Shown piece after piece: positions 1 to 8,726 of a DNA stretch of 8,726 bases (its first letter is position 1; every line of letters starts with the position of its first letter). Source of the stretch: Dyella_B sp035508675. Lineage in GTDB: Bacteria > Pseudomonadota > Gammaproteobacteria > Xanthomonadales > Rhodanobacteraceae. A program made the translations under genes and the position numbers. A model generated the notes under the pieces. The model did not search any database and was not told the origin of the DNA. It was given only the letters and a program-made list of their open reading frames with translations. Where the stretch lies: assembly GCF_035508675.1 (NCBI RefSeq), contig NZ_DATJMN010000190.1:1-8726 (forward strand), given 5' to 3'.

Positions 1-231
1 CCTGCGCGGTCCATGTGGCCGTGGACGCTATGGCCCCATGGCACCCCTATGGGCTCGCGAATCGCCGAAAAGTATGTCCTGGCGCAGGCGCGCTACGCCT
101 CGACCACTCAAGCCCGACAAGCTCCCAGCGAGGGCTTTCAGCTGCGCTAGCGGGTTGTCCAGGTGTGCCGTAGCGTAAAAAAACGGATGCGCTAGGGACT
201 GCGCCAGCTGCGGCAGCATGTGACCTTGCGT

Positions 232-251
232 GTCGGCGGCGCGCCGCCGAC
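232..251. repeat. Perfect 20-bp GC palindrome
   Basis: GTCGGCGGCG is followed directly by its exact reverse complement. As RNA it can form an 8-bp stem with a CGCG loop. A run of five T (267-271) lies 15 bases further on, too far for a classical intrinsic terminator. The palindrome lies about 70-90 bases upstream of the start site predicted from the sigma-54 promoter at 297-312, so it could be a terminator of an upstream gene or a protein-binding site. The symmetry is seen directly; the role is not known. Confidence 0.5.
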
Positions 252-268
252 GTAACCACTCACCCCTT

Positions 269-282
269 TTTCACCGGTGAAA
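269..282. promoter_or_regulatory. 14-bp palindrome, candidate operator
   Basis: TTTCACC is followed directly by GGTGAAA, giving a gapless 14-bp dyad. It ends 14 bases before the -24 element of the predicted sigma-54 promoter, where a dimeric regulator could affect transcription of the PilZ gene. I do not recognise it as the box of a named regulator. The dyad is certain; the operator role is inference. Confidence 0.35.
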
Positions 283-296
283 TGCACTTGTAGCAG

Positions 297-312
297 TGGC
301 ATGTGGCTTGCT
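297..312 (+). promoter_or_regulatory. Sigma-54 (RpoN) promoter, -24/-12 type
   Basis: The sequence TGGCATGTGGCTTGCT matches the RpoN consensus TGGCACG-N4-TTGCW at all fixed positions except one (C to T within the -24 box). The invariant GG (298-299) and GC (310-311) are separated by exactly 10 bases, as RpoN requires, and the flanking A at 315 also fits. The expected start of transcription is near 321-324, giving an untranslated leader of about 137 bases before the PilZ start at 460. RpoN promoters need an enhancer-binding activator, often FleQ-type in flagellar and c-di-GMP circuits; which one acts here cannot be seen. Confidence 0.6.
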
Positions 313-444
313 TCATCATAGGCGCACATCCGGGGGGACATCAGTGGGATGACGCTGGTGCCGACGAGCCGCGAATGCTGCCTGGAGGCGCAGTGCGTGG
401 CTGCGAAGGTCGGGTCAGGACGTCGCACCGGCGACGTAAGCTGT

Positions 445-450
445 AGGGAG
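445..450 (+). promoter_or_regulatory. Ribosome binding site that decides the PilZ start
   Basis: AGGGAG lies 9 bases before the ATG at 460 but directly abuts the ATG at 451, so only 460 has workable spacing. A G-rich run at 332-338 could serve the in-frame ATG at 349, which would give a 160-residue protein with an unfamiliar 37-residue, cysteine-containing extension. I prefer 460. Confidence 0.6.
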
Positions 451-459
451 ATGAAAACG

Positions 460-831
460 ATGACGACAAAAGATGGGCACGCCATGGACGGTTCCGACCG
501 GGAGCATTTGCGCCCGGCGCGCATGCGCATCAAAACCACGGTATTGATGAGCCACGGCGAGGAGTCCCATCCGACCGACCTGATCGATATCTCCGCCACC
601 GGCGCCTTGCTGCGCCGACCGGCGGCATGGAACGGCCAGTCTGGCGAGAGCTGGATGCTCGACATGATCTTCGGCGGTGACCTGCACATCCACCTTGAGG
701 CGAAGGTGGCTCGCGTGTCGGAGCGGCACATCGGTTTTGCGTATACGCGCATTCCGGAGGACAAGCAGGTGCCGCTGTGGAATCTGCTCGGTGGCTATGC
801 CGACATCCTGGAGATGTGGCACGACGAGTGA
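460..831 (+). CDS. PilZ-domain protein, probable c-di-GMP receptor
   Basis: This encodes a 123-residue cytoplasmic protein that is a single PilZ domain. PilZ domains bind cyclic di-GMP through an RxxxR motif followed by (D/N)xSxxG. Both are present: REHLR at residues 14-18, and DISATG at 43-48 preceded by hydrophobic residues. A later segment, HIGFAYTRI (about 90-98), fits the usual beta strand near the end of the domain. No output domain or membrane segment is fused, so it probably acts on a protein partner, for example in motility, pili or exopolysaccharide control; the partner is unknown. A sigma-54 promoter match 150 bases upstream suggests RpoN control. The gene converges on fadD with a 99-base gap and appears monocistronic. 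The domain call is firm, the start moderately firm (alternatives 349, 451, 484), and the cellular role open. Confidence 0.85.
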   Translation: MTTKDGHAMDGSDREHLRPARMRIKTTVLMSHGEESHPTDLIDISATGALLRRPAAWNGQSGESWMLDMIFGGDLHIHLEAKVARVSERHIGFAYTRIPEDKQVPLWNLLGGYADILEMWHDE

Positions 832-840
832 GGGAGGAAC

Positions 841-928
841 CGGGAATCGTCAATCGTGACAGCGGTGTCCGGCAAGCTTGCAGGCGATCGCTCTTAATCG
901 ATTGACCATTCCCGATTTACGATTCCCG
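841..928. repeat. 16-bp inverted repeat between convergent genes
   Basis: CGGGAATCGTCAATCG at 841-856 is matched by the reverse complement of 913-928, with 15 of 16 bases identical. The right part carries repeated CGATT and ATTCCC units. The arms flank 56 bases that include the palindromes GCAAGCTTGC (872-881) and GCGATCGC (884-891). It lies entirely between the stop of the PilZ gene and the stop of fadD. From memory, GATTCCC-type repeats are common between genes in Xanthomonadaceae; I cannot confirm family membership here. It may act as a two-way transcription end, but there is no clear T-tract beside a tight stem. Confidence 0.55.
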
Positions 929-930
929 CA

Positions 931-2616
931 TCAAGCACTAGCCACCTGCTTCTTCTCATCCCGCAATTCACGCCGCAGGATCTTGCCTACATTGCTCTTG
1001 GGCAGCGCATCGCGGAATTCGATGGTCTTGGGGCGTTTGTAGCCGGTGAAGTTCTCGCGGCAGAACTCCTTGAGCTGGTCGACCGTAAGGTTCGGGTCCT
1101 TGCGTACCACGAACAGCTTGACCGCTTCGCCGGAATGCTCGTCGGGTACGCCGATGGCCGCCACTTCGGCGACGCCGGGGTGTTTCATCACCGTGTCCTC
1201 GATCTCGTTCGGATACACGTTGAAGCCGGACACCAGGATCATGTCCTTCTTGCGGTCGACGATGTAGACGTAGCCGTTCTCGTCCATCTTGGCGATGTCG
1301 CCGGTGTGTAGCCAGCCGTCGTCCGTGAGCACCTTGGCGGTTTCGTCGGGGCGCTTCCAGTAGCCCTTCATCACTTGTGGGCCGTGCACCATCAGCTCGC
1401 CCACTTGGCCGATCGGCAACGGCTGGTTGTCCTCGGACCAGATCGCCACGTCGGTGGAGGAAATAGGCAAGCCGATCGAGCCGTTGTATTCCTTGATATC
1501 CAGCGGATTGATGCAGGCGGCAGGTGACGTTTCGGTGAGCCCGTACGCTTCCGCCAATGTGCAGCCGGTGACCTTCTTCCAGCGCTCCGCTACCGCACGC
1601 TGAACCGCCATGCCGCCGCCCAGGCTCAGATGCAGACGGGAGAAATTCACGCTTTCGAAACCCGGTGTATTGAGCAAGCCGTTGAACAGCGTGTTGACGC
1701 CGGTGATCACCGAGAAGTGCGAATGCCGCAGCTCTTTGACGAACGCCGGCATGTCGCGCGGATTGGTGATGAGGATGTTCAGGCCACCGAGGCGCATGAA
1801 CACCAGGCCGTTCGCGGTGAGCGAAAAGATGTGATACAGCGGCAGCGCCGTAATGACGACTTCGCGCGCCTCCTTGAGGTTCGCGCCGATCCAGGCGCCG
1901 GCCTGCATCATGTTCGCCACCATGTTGCCATGGGTGAGCATGGCGCCCTTGGCGACGCCGGTAGTGCCGCCGGTGTATTGCAGGAAAGCGATGTCGTCGT
2001 GCGTGATCGACGGCTTCGGCGTGTCATGTTTTGCGCCGGCCGCCAAGGCATCCTTGAAGCGCGCCGCATGCGGCAGCGCATAAGGCGGCACCATCTTCTT
2101 GACGTGCTTGAGCACGAAGTTGATCAGCACGCCCTTGGCGCCGAGCAGATCGCCGATGCCGGTGGTCACGACGTGCTTGACGTGGGTTTCGGCGACAATC
2201 TGCTGCAACGTCGAGGCGAAGTTGTCCAGCACCACGATCGCGACTGCGCCCGAGTCTTCCAGTTGATGCTTGAGTTCGCGCGCGGTGTACATCGGATTGG
2301 TGTTGACCACCACCATGCCGGCGCGCAGCGCACCGAACAGCGCGATCGGATATTGCAGGATGTTCGGCAGCATGATGGCGACGCGATCGCCCTTGGCCAG
2401 TTTCAATTCGCCGGTGAGGTAGGCGGCGAATTGCCGGCTCAGCGTATCGATGGCGCCGTAGCTCAGCCGCTTGCCGAAGCTGGAGAACGCGTCGCGCGCC
2501 TGGAAGCGTTCAAAGGCCTCTTCGAGTACCGCCACCACCGAGGCGTACTGATTGATGTCGATCTCTGCAGGTACGCCAGCCGGATAGTGACTCAGCCACG
2601 GACGCTGATTACTCAT
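931..2616 (-). CDS. fadD: Long-chain fatty-acid--CoA ligase
   Basis: The product activates free long-chain fatty acids with ATP to acyl-AMP and then acyl-CoA, the entry step of beta-oxidation, working at the inner membrane. The 561-residue protein has the length of E. coli FadD. ANL-superfamily motifs are complete: the nucleotide loop YTGGTTGVAKG (214-224), YGLTETSPA (358-366), the hinge-region TGD (438-440), D454/R455 in the FACS signature, and the acylation lysine K545 in SNVGK. I start at the ATG at 2614-2616 (MSNQRPWLSHYPAG), typical of the family, with GGGA 8 bases upstream. An upstream in-frame ATG at 2667 would add 17 unlikely residues without a good binding site. In Xanthomonas the FadD-type ligase RpfB sits near aconitase genes and takes part in turnover of the DSF quorum-sensing signal; this may be its counterpart. 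No co-directional partner gene is seen in the window. Confidence 0.95.
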   Translation of the reverse strand: MSNQRPWLSHYPAGVPAEIDINQYASVVAVLEEAFERFQARDAFSSFGKRLSYGAIDTLSRQFAAYLTGELKLAKGDRVAIMLPNILQYPIALFGALRAGMVVVNTNPMYTARELKHQLEDSGAVAIVVLDNFASTLQQIVAETHVKHVVTTGIGDLLGAKGVLINFVLKHVKKMVPPYALPHAARFKDALAAGAKHDTPKPSITHDDIAFLQYTGGTTGVAKGAMLTHGNMVANMMQAGAWIGANLKEAREVVITALPLYHIFSLTANGLVFMRLGGLNILITNPRDMPAFVKELRHSHFSVITGVNTLFNGLLNTPGFESVNFSRLHLSLGGGMAVQRAVAERWKKVTGCTLAEAYGLTETSPAACINPLDIKEYNGSIGLPISSTDVAIWSEDNQPLPIGQVGELMVHGPQVMKGYWKRPDETAKVLTDDGWLHTGDIAKMDENGYVYIVDRKKDMILVSGFNVYPNEIEDTVMKHPGVAEVAAIGVPDEHSGEAVKLFVVRKDPNLTVDQLKEFCRENFTGYKRPKTIEFRDALPKSNVGKILRRELRDEKKQVASA

Positions 2617-2764
2617 GTTCAATCCCAAGTTCCCTGAATTATTGCCAATAGTGATGGCCGCGCGCATCAGGCATCATGACGGCAAGGCATTGGAGCATAC
2701 GCCAGCGTACAGCGGCAAGCCGCGTCGCAGCGACGTCTCCCGGGGAAGTTGCTGGAAACCGAGC
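2617..2764. promoter_or_regulatory. Divergent control region, fadD / lipoprotein gene
   Basis: These 148 bases separate the divergent starts of fadD and the lipoprotein gene and must hold both promoters. An AT-richer patch around 2633-2655 is the only promoter-like stretch, but I see no convincing -35/-10 pair or FadR-like dyad for either gene. The forward frame is open across the region, but the encoded residues are not family-like and precede a clear signal peptide, so I treat it as noncoding. Confidence 0.4.
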
Positions 2765-3196
2765 ATGAAATACCTGTACCGATTTTCGTTCCTGGCATTG
2801 TTGATACTGCTGGCCGGTTGCCATCGCGCACCGGATGAAGTGTTGATTCGGCAAGCCATCGACAAAGCGGTCCAGGCGGCCGAACAGGTCGACGCGTCGG
2901 CGGTCGTCGCACCGCTGCCGGATGATTTCGACGGCAACCATGGCGCGATGACGCGCCAGGACATCGGCAACCTGCTGCGCGCCGCGAGATTTCGTGGCGA
3001 AACCTTGCATGCGGTGCTGGGACCGGTGGACGTGCAGCCACGCGGCGAGCGGTATGTGGCGAGCTTTACCGTCACGCTGACCAGCGGCGGGAAATTGTTT
3101 CCATCGCAACTAGGCGTGTACAAAGTGGAAACCGCGTGGCGCAGGGAAGGGCACGACTGGCGCTGCTATAACGCGACATGGACGCAGCAACTGTAG
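2765..3196 (+). CDS. Small lipoprotein of unknown function, possibly NTF2-like fold
   Basis: This encodes a 143-residue exported protein. The start at 2765 begins a textbook lipoprotein signal: positively charged start (MKYLYR), hydrophobic core (residues 7-17) and lipobox LAGC with the lipidated cysteine at 19. The residues after it (H20, R21) are not the inner-membrane retention signal (Asp at +2), so outer-membrane sorting is expected. A weak GGAA lies 7 bases upstream. The mature part has an amphipathic helix (about 24-42), then strands ending in a Trp/Tyr-rich segment (about 125-141: AWRREGHDWRCYNATWT). This helix-then-sheet pattern suggests an NTF2/SnoaL-like fold, but that is inference from pattern only and no catalytic residues can be named. 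The stop codon is part of the GTAG head of the following repeat. The gene is divergent from fadD and convergent with acnA, so probably transcribed alone. Confidence 0.8.
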   Translation: MKYLYRFSFLALLILLAGCHRAPDEVLIRQAIDKAVQAAEQVDASAVVAPLPDDFDGNHGAMTRQDIGNLLRAARFRGETLHAVLGPVDVQPRGERYVASFTVTLTSGGKLFPSQLGVYKVETAWRREGHDWRCYNATWTQQL

Positions 3197-3280
3197 GTTG
3201 GGGTGCGCGTATGCGAACCCCAACACGGGATGCTGGTGACATGGCGATGTTGGGGTTCGCATGCGCTCACCCCAACCTAC
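3193..3280. repeat. Inverted pair of REP-type elements (BIME-like)
   Basis: Two 33-base units face each other: 3193-3225 forward and 3248-3280 reverse, identical at 31 of 33 positions, with a 22-base spacer. Each begins with GTAG and then folds on itself through GTTGGGGT / ACCCCAAC (stems 3197-3204 with 3217-3224, and 3249-3256 with 3269-3276). A GTAG head followed by an imperfect palindrome is the form known for REP elements mobilised by RAYT (REP-associated tyrosine) transposases, which are well described in Stenotrophomonas. The pair fills the whole gap between the lipoprotein gene and acnA, ending 4 bases from the acnA stop. It could protect mRNA 3' ends or end transcription from both sides. 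No RAYT gene is in the window. Confidence 0.85.
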
Positions 3281-3284
3281 GGAG

Positions 3285-6035
<2,751 letters not shown>

Positions 6036-6043
6036 GGGGAGAG

Positions 6044-6048
6044 CTCCT
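6044..6048 (-). promoter_or_regulatory. Ribosome binding site of acnA
   Basis: AGGAG on the minus strand lies 8 bases before the acnA ATG, the strongest ribosome binding site in the window, and fixes the start at 6035. Confidence 0.75.
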
Positions 6049-6186
6049 GTTGCTTGAAGACTTGAAAACGCACGCGGCGTAAAGCGGGGATGCTAAAGCA
6101 GCGGGCGTTAGGGGAATTGCAAGGCGATCGCGTTCCGGCTTGGGGATGCCGGGAAGTTTGAGCCAATTCCCTGGGCATGCAAGTTA

Positions 6187-6217
6187 CGCCTGCCTTGCAA
6201 GATTTCGAACGCAGGCG
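6187..6217. repeat. Perfect 7-bp inverted repeat with palindromic loop
   Basis: CGCCTGC (6187-6193) pairs with GCAGGCG (6211-6217) across 17 bases, and the loop contains CTTGCAAG (6194-6201). It lies about 140 bases before acnB and 150 before acnA. There is no T-tract, so a terminator is unlikely; an operator is possible but unproven. Confidence 0.35.
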
Positions 6218-6231
6218 GAAACAGCTTGTCG

Positions 6232-6261
6232 TTGCTGCCGTTTGGGGCCGGCTGGCAAAAT
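6232..6261 (+). promoter_or_regulatory. Weak candidate sigma-70 promoter for acnB
   Basis: TTGCTG (6232-6237) and CAAAAT (6256-6261) are separated by 18 bases and match the -35 and -10 consensus at 3 and 4 of 6 positions. It would give a leader of about 65 bases. This is the best pair I found before acnB, but matches of this quality occur by chance. Confidence 0.25.
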
Positions 6262-6334
6262 AGGCGGCTTCGCAGCTATCCCTTTTGGGCGATGGCTGTT
6301 CACGGCCAATGCCATCCTCCAAGGATTCGATCGC

Positions 6335-8726
6335 ATGCTCAACGCTTATCGCCAACACGTTGCCGAGCGCGCCGCGCTGGGCATTCCCCCGCTGCCGCTG
6401 TCGGCCCAGCAGACCGCCGACCTGATCGAGTTGCTGAAGAACCCACCTGCGGGCGAAGCGTCCTTCCTGGTTGACCTGATCACCCACCGCGTGCCGGCTG
6501 GCGTGGACGATGCGGCCAAGGTCAAGGCTTCGTATCTTGCCGCCGTGGCGTTCGGCACCGAGCAGTGCGCGCTGATCAGCCGCGAGAAAGCGACGGAATT
6601 GTTGGGCACGATGCTCGGCGGCTACAACATCCAGCCGCTGATCGAACTGCTGGATGACGCGCAGGTCGGCGGCATCGCGGCCGAAGCGCTGAAGAAAACG
6701 CTCTTGATGTTCGATGCCTTCCACGACGTGAAAGAGAAGGCCGACAAGGGCAACGCCCATGCGAAGTCCGTGCTGCAGAGCTGGGCCGATGCCGAATGGT
6801 TCACCAGCCGTCCGCAGGTGCCGGAGAGCCTCACCATCACCGTGTTCAAGGTGCCGGGCGAAACCAATACCGACGATCTTTCGCCGGCGCCCGACGCCAC
6901 CACGCGTCCGGACATCCCGCTGCACGGTCTTGCCATGCTGAAGAACAAGCGCGACGGCGCGCCGTTCCAGCCGGAAGAAGACGGCAAGCGGGGCCCGATC
7001 CAGCTCATTCAAGACCTCAAGCAGAAAGGTCACCTGGTGGCCTACGTGGGTGATGTGGTCGGCACCGGTTCCAGCCGCAAGTCCGCTACCAATTCCGTGC
7101 TGTGGTGGACGGGCGAGGACATCCCCTTCATCCCGAACAAGCGCTTCGGCGGCGTGTGCCTGGGCAGCAAGATTGCGCCGATCTTCTACAACACGATGGA
7201 AGATGCCGGCGCGCTGCCGATCGAGCTGGATGTTTCCAGCATGGAGATGGGCGACGTGGTCGAACTGCGTCCCTATGAAGGCAAGGCGCTGAAGAACGGC
7301 CAGGTGATCGCCGAGTTCCAGGTGAAGTCCGACGTGCTGTTCGACGAAGTGCGCGCCGGCGGCCGCATTCCGCTGATCATCGGCCGCGGCCTCACTGCCA
7401 AGGCGCGCGAAGCGCTCGGCCTGGCCCCGTCCACGCTGTTCCGCCTGCCGCAGAATCCGGCCGATACCGGCAAGGGCTACACGCTGGCACAGAAGATGGT
7501 CGGCCGCGCCTGCGGTCTGCCGGAAGGCAAGGGTGTACGTCCGGGGACCTATTGCGAGCCGAGGATGACTTCGGTGGGTTCGCAGGACACCACTGGCCCG
7601 ATGACGCGGGACGAGCTGAAGGATCTGGCGTGCCTGGGCTTCTCCGCCGAGCTGGTGATGCAGTCCTTCTGCCATACCGCCGCCTATCCCAAGCCGGTGG
7701 ACGTCAAGACGCACCACGATCTGCCGGCCTTCATCTCGACCCGCGGCGGCATCAGCCTGCGTCCGGGCGACGGCGTGATCCACTCCTGGCTCAACCGCAT
7801 GCTGCTGCCTGATACCGTCGGCACCGGCGGCGACAGCCACACGCGCTTCCCGATCGGCATTTCGTTCCCGGCCGGTTCCGGTCTGGTGGCGTTTGCGGCT
7901 GCAACGGGCGTGATGCCGCTGGACATGCCCGAATCGGTGCTGGTGCGCTTCAAGGGCGAACTGCAGCCGGGCGTGACGCTGCGCGACCTGGTCAACGCGA
8001 TCCCGCTGTACGCCATCAAGCAGGGTCTGCTGACGGTCGCCAAGCAGGGCAAGAAGAACATCTTCTCCGGCCGCATCCTGGAAATCGAAGGCCTGCCGAA
8101 TCTGAAGGTGGAGCAGGCGTTCGAGCTGTCCGATGCGTCCGCCGAACGTTCCGCCGCCGGCTGCACGGTTCACCTCGACAAGGCGCCAATCATCGAATAC
8201 ATCAACAGCAACATCACGCTGTTGAAATACATGATCGCGCAGGGCTATCAGGACGCCCGCAGCCTGCAGCGCCGCATCAAGGCGATGGAAGCATGGCTGG
8301 CCAATCCGCAACTGCTGGAGCGCGATGCGGATGCCGAATACGCCGCAGTGATCGAGATCGACCTGGCCGACGTGCACGAGCCGATCGTGGCGTGCCCGAA
8401 CGATCCGGACGACGTCAAGACGCTGTCCAACGTGGCCGGCGCCAAGATCGATGAAGTGTTCATCGGTTCGTGCATGACCAACATCGGTCACTTCCGTGCG
8501 GCGTCGAAGCTGCTGGAAGGCAAGCGCGATATCCCCACGCGCCTGTGGGTGGCGCCGCCGACCAAGATGGATCAGAAGCAGCTCACCGAGGAAGGTCACT
8601 ACGGCGTGCTCGGCACCGCTGGCGCGCGCATGGAAATGCCCGGCTGTTCGCTGTGCATGGGCAACCAGGCGCAGGTACGCGAAGGCGCCACGGTGTTCTC
8701 CACCTCCACCCGCAACTTCCCGAACC
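6335..8726 (+). CDS. acnB: Aconitate hydratase B, cut by the right window edge
   Basis: This is the second aconitase, usually the main TCA-cycle enzyme during growth; in some species AcnB-type proteins also act on 2-methylisocitrate. About 797 residues are visible, with roughly 65 C-terminal residues beyond the edge (E. coli AcnB has 865). The order is that of the AcnB family: HEAT-like helical domain (about 1-160, beginning MLNAYRQHVAERAALG), swivel domain with the active-site loop GTGSSRKSATNS (243-254), then the cluster-binding domains with GGDSHTRFP (D500, S501, H502). Ligand cysteines are C713 (GSCMTN), C771 and C774 (GCSLC), close to E. coli 710/769/772. No frameshift is seen. The ATG has AAGGA 9 bases upstream. 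It is divergent from acnA. A long open frame on the opposite strand (5939-8599) is only its shadow. Confidence 0.97.
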   Translation, partial: MLNAYRQHVAERAALGIPPLPLSAQQTADLIELLKNPPAGEASFLVDLITHRVPAGVDDAAKVKASYLAAVAFGTEQCALISREKATELLGTMLGGYNIQPLIELLDDAQVGGIAAEALKKTLLMFDAFHDVKEKADKGNAHAKSVLQSWADAEWFTSRPQVPESLTITVFKVPGETNTDDLSPAPDATTRPDIPLHGLAMLKNKRDGAPFQPEEDGKRGPIQLIQDLKQKGHLVAYVGDVVGTGSSRKSATNSVLWWTGEDIPFIPNKRFGGVCLGSKIAPIFYNTMEDAGALPIELDVSSMEMGDVVELRPYEGKALKNGQVIAEFQVKSDVLFDEVRAGGRIPLIIGRGLTAKAREALGLAPSTLFRLPQNPADTGKGYTLAQKMVGRACGLPEGKGVRPGTYCEPRMTSVGSQDTTGPMTRDELKDLACLGFSAELVMQSFCHTAAYPKPVDVKTHHDLPAFISTRGGISLRPGDGVIHSWLNRMLLPDTVGTGGDSHTRFPIGISFPAGSGLVAFAAATGVMPLDMPESVLVRFKGELQPGVTLRDLVNAIPLYAIKQGLLTVAKQGKKNIFSGRILEIEGLPNLKVEQAFELSDASAERSAAGCTVHLDKAPIIEYINSNITLLKYMIAQGYQDARSLQRRIKAMEAWLANPQLLERDADAEYAAVIEIDLADVHEPIVACPNDPDDVKTLSNVAGAKIDEVFIGSCMTNIGHFRAASKLLEGKRDIPTRLWVAPPTKMDQKQLTEEGHYGVLGTAGARMEMPGCSLCMGNQAQVREGATVFSTSTRNFPN

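Larger units (their letters stand above)
1..296. other. Left-edge stretch with no supportable gene
   Basis: All three forward frames are open from the left edge (the first stops only at 148-150), and two short reverse frames are also open, as is common in GC-rich DNA. None of the translations resembles a family I know, none has a convincing ribosome binding site, and none is long enough to prefer. A forward gene ending near 150 could enter from the left, but this cannot be decided here. The stretch contains a seven-A run (177-183) and two perfect palindromes, listed separately. I see no tRNA or other RNA gene. It is best read as intergenic DNA upstream of the PilZ gene, perhaps with the tail of an unseen neighbour. 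Confidence 0.5.
6036..6334. promoter_or_regulatory. Shared divergent control region of acnA and acnB
   Basis: These 299 bases drive two aconitase genes in opposite directions. Visible structure: GGGAATTG at 6112-6119 inverted as CAATTCCC at 6164-6171 (centres 52 bases apart); TGCAAG three times in the same direction (6118, 6178, 6196); and a 7-bp stem CGCCTGC / GCAGGCG (6187-6193 with 6211-6217) whose loop holds the palindromes CTTGCAAG and TTCGAA. No clear CRP/Clp, Fur or IscR box was recognised. I found no convincing promoter for acnA. Confidence 0.5.

Noticed and set aside
28..219. Short minus-strand open frame of 63 codons
   Set aside because: No ribosome binding site or known motif was found, and several other frames are equally open over the same bases.
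177..230. Minus-strand terminator using the T-run opposite 177-183
   Set aside because: The sequence before the run forms only a weak stem of about four base pairs and there is no defined gene for it to terminate.
322..459. c-di-GMP riboswitch in the PilZ leader
   Set aside because: I looked for GEMM-type conserved elements in the 137-base leader and saw none.
192..822. Minus-strand frames across the PilZ gene
   Set aside because: They overlap the clear PilZ motifs on the plus strand and show no family resemblance or ribosome binding site.
1630..2637. Open frame of 335 codons on the plus strand
   Set aside because: It is the antisense shadow of fadD; the ligase motifs on the minus strand are complete.
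2615..2764. N-terminal extension of the lipoprotein to an ATG at 2615
   Set aside because: The ATG arises from the CATG that contains the fadD start; the extension would bury the lipoprotein signal and has no ribosome binding site.

Overview
The window is GC-rich chromosomal DNA from a gammaproteobacterium, most likely of the Xanthomonadales (Xanthomonadaceae or Rhodanobacteraceae, for example a Dyella or Rhodanobacter relative). This rests on protein character, on the fadD/acnA/acnB neighbourhood, which recalls the Xanthomonas rpf region, and on the type of intergenic repeats. The assignment is inference from memory, not a database result.

Layout from left to right. Positions 1-296 hold no gene I can defend but contain two perfect palindromes. 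A very good sigma-54 (RpoN) promoter match lies at 297-312 and points at a small PilZ-domain gene (460-831, +). A 16-bp inverted repeat fills the convergent gap before fadD (931-2616, -), which encodes a long-chain fatty-acid CoA ligase. A 148-bp divergent gap separates fadD from a small lipoprotein gene (2765-3196, +). An 88-bp REP-type inverted pair (3193-3280) sits between the lipoprotein gene and the convergent aconitase gene acnA (3285-6035, -); its GTAG head supplies the lipoprotein stop codon. A 299-bp divergent control region (6036-6334) follows. The last gene is acnB (6335 to the right edge, +), the second aconitase, cut off by the window end with about 797 residues visible.

How the genes fit together: AcnA and AcnB both interconvert citrate and isocitrate in the TCA cycle, and both keep their three [4Fe-4S] cysteines. 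FadD activates fatty acids, whose acetyl-CoA enters the same cycle. In Xanthomonas an aconitase (RpfA) and a FadD-type ligase (RpfB) are encoded in the rpf quorum-sensing cluster. Here the slot downstream of fadD is not rpfF but a convergent, apparently RpoN-controlled PilZ (c-di-GMP receptor) gene.

I found no phage, transposase, CRISPR, RNA gene or clear defence system. The core genes are ordinary; the points of interest are the sigma-54/PilZ unit, the REP pair with its shared stop codon, and the rpf-like neighbourhood without rpfF.
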